Shown here: in pieces, positions 60,734 to 62,273 of the stretch | Position numbering within the stretch: the stretch's first letter is position 1 | How the letters are laid out: each line of letters begins with the position of its first letter | Assembly: GCF_000423605.1 (NCBI RefSeq) | Contig: NZ_KE384062.1 | Coordinates: 1 to 62,273, forward strand | Length of the DNA: 62,273 nt | Direction of reading: 5' to 3' | From: Saccharospirillum impatiens DSM 12546 | GTDB taxonomy: Bacteria > Pseudomonadota > Gammaproteobacteria > Pseudomonadales > Natronospirillaceae | The notes under the pieces: model-generated | The model's database searches: none | What the model saw: the letters and a program-made list of their open reading frames with translations, nothing else | What the model was told of the DNA's origin: nothing | Program-made: the position numbers and the translations under genes

Positions 60734-60925
60734 TTAAGCCCCTACTATTGCTTTTGCTTCTTCTCGGGCATCCTGAAATTCTTTGGTGTTGCGAACTTCA
60801 TTGGGATCAATTTTTACGGTACCCCGGCCCACGACTCGAGTAGAGGTGTAGGAATTTTCGACCAGCTTTTTAAGTTTCTTGTCTTCTTCGCTGGGGCTTA
60901 AACCCAGTAAGCGCAGTAAAGACAT
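60734..60925 (-). CDS. Small hypothetical protein paired with the membrane protein gene
   Basis: A 63-residue soluble, charged protein that I do not recognise: SLLRLLGLSPSEEDKKLKKL at the start, then a conserved-looking VGRGTVKIDPNEV and a helical end (EFQDAREEAKAIV). GGAG stands about 9 bases before the chosen ATG at 60925. It lies 24 bp upstream of the 263-residue membrane protein gene on the same strand, so the two probably form a unit. Upstream stands the adk terminator. Confidence 0.65.
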   Translation of the reverse strand: MSLLRLLGLSPSEEDKKLKKLVENSYTSTRVVGRGTVKIDPNEVRNTKEFQDAREEAKAIVGA

Positions 60926-61037
60926 GGTGCAGGTCTCCAGATCATGGAAGAACGTACTCATTACTCAACGAACAGTCTAGCTCAAGCCGTTGGATAGATA
61001 AAGCCGTCAAACCTTGCAGTCAGGGCCATGCATCGGC

Positions 61038-61062
61038 AAAAAAGCCCGCACGGGGCGGGCTT
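61038..61062 (-). terminator. Rho-independent terminator after adk
   Basis: Read on the minus strand: AAGCCCG (from 61062) pairs with CGGGCTT (to 61042), followed by six T. It stands between adk and the small gene at 60925, so those are separate units. Confidence 0.88.
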
Positions 61063-61082
61063 CTCATAACACCCTGTGTTGC

Positions 61083-62086
<1,004 letters not shown>

Positions 62087-62265
62087 TGTAGGAGGTCGCC
62101 CTGTGTGCGACTGGAAGCATTCGCGCCGTTGAATACATTCATCGACTAAAAGGTCAGCTCCATGGGTTGGTTGTACTTCCCGTCACCCAGAGGACTGGCT
62201 TCCTACAAAAGACCAACCAACCTCTGTATCTGTAGGAGGCCAGTCCCCTGGGCGACTGGAAGCAT
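62087..62265. repeat. Cluster of three REP-like repeats
   Basis: A 34-35 bp unit starting TGTAGGAGG and ending CTGGAAGCAT occurs at 62087-62120 and 62231-62265 in the same orientation, and a diverged copy at 62174-62207 in the opposite one. Each can fold (GTCGC/GCGAC in the first, CCAGTC/GACTGG in the third). The middle copy is flanked by GGTTGGTT (62166-62173) and AACCAACC (62215-62222). This resembles the REP elements of pseudomonads (GTAGGAGC type) in form. The cluster continues past the window end. Confidence 0.8.
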
Positions 62266-62273
62266 CCCGGCCC

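Overview
The window reads as chromosomal DNA of a marine or halophilic gammaproteobacterium, most plausibly an Oceanospirillales-type organism (Saccharospirillum- or Reinekea-like). I infer this from the mix of an NhaD sodium/proton antiporter, a BCCT osmolyte carrier, Na+/proline uptake, a secreted M4 protease, GspN-type type II secretion genes and the PpsR/PpsA pair. No ribosomal marker is present, so the placement is a guess. Coding density is high, base composition is moderately GC-rich, and most genes have clear Shine-Dalgarno sites.

Layout. 1-312 is the 3' end of an IS66-family transposase. 567-6666 is a proline catabolism block: an AraC-type regulator, a PutA without DNA-binding domain, and PutP, with a striking 17-bp repeat array between regulator and putA. 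6824-14850 holds a CMD-family protein, NhaD, DUF998 and AEC membrane proteins, a cyclopropane fatty acid synthase and a secreted vibriolysin-like protease with two PPC domains. 15056-18473 is the divergent ppsR/ppsA pair. 18490-26519 holds an EEP-family hydrolase, an MFS carrier with a divergent LysR regulator, a CBM48-like protein, a DUF2868/DUF3482 membrane-GTPase pair, an anchored alpha/beta hydrolase and a small outer-membrane-like protein. 26726-32781 contains trhO and the galTKM operon with a divergent LacI-type regulator and a perfect 16-bp operator. 33013-40715 carries ald, murI, a DUF2164 protein, an orphan solute-binding protein, an MsbA-like ABC exporter and a BCCT transporter. 40817-44946 is glycine cleavage (GcvR-like, gcvP, gcvH; no gcvT). 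45290-52864 holds a cobalamin adenosyltransferase, a histidine kinase, a PanE-like reductase, a response regulator with a ruined GGDEF site, and a cNMP/CBS/DUF294 protein overlapping a DnaQ-like exonuclease. 53071-55052 is groESL behind a sigma32-like promoter. 55252-58904 is gspN-gspC-gspD. 59130-61733 holds a NIF3/YqfO-like protein, tRNA-Ser(UGA), two unknown genes and adk. The window ends in a cluster of REP-like repeats.

The most unusual content is non-coding. There are fourteen 17-bp units in strict register, arranged head-to-head between the AraC regulator and putA. A dispersed palindromic element of about 93-110 bp occurs three times (27796-27888, 41451-41563, 45146-45258); its arms differ between copies but each pairs with itself, the signature of a conserved structure. 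A hairpin-rich tandem module follows tRNA-Ser. A structured 3' region closed by an 11-bp inverted repeat lies after gspD. None of these is explained by the genes. I see no CRISPR array, prophage or biosynthetic cluster.
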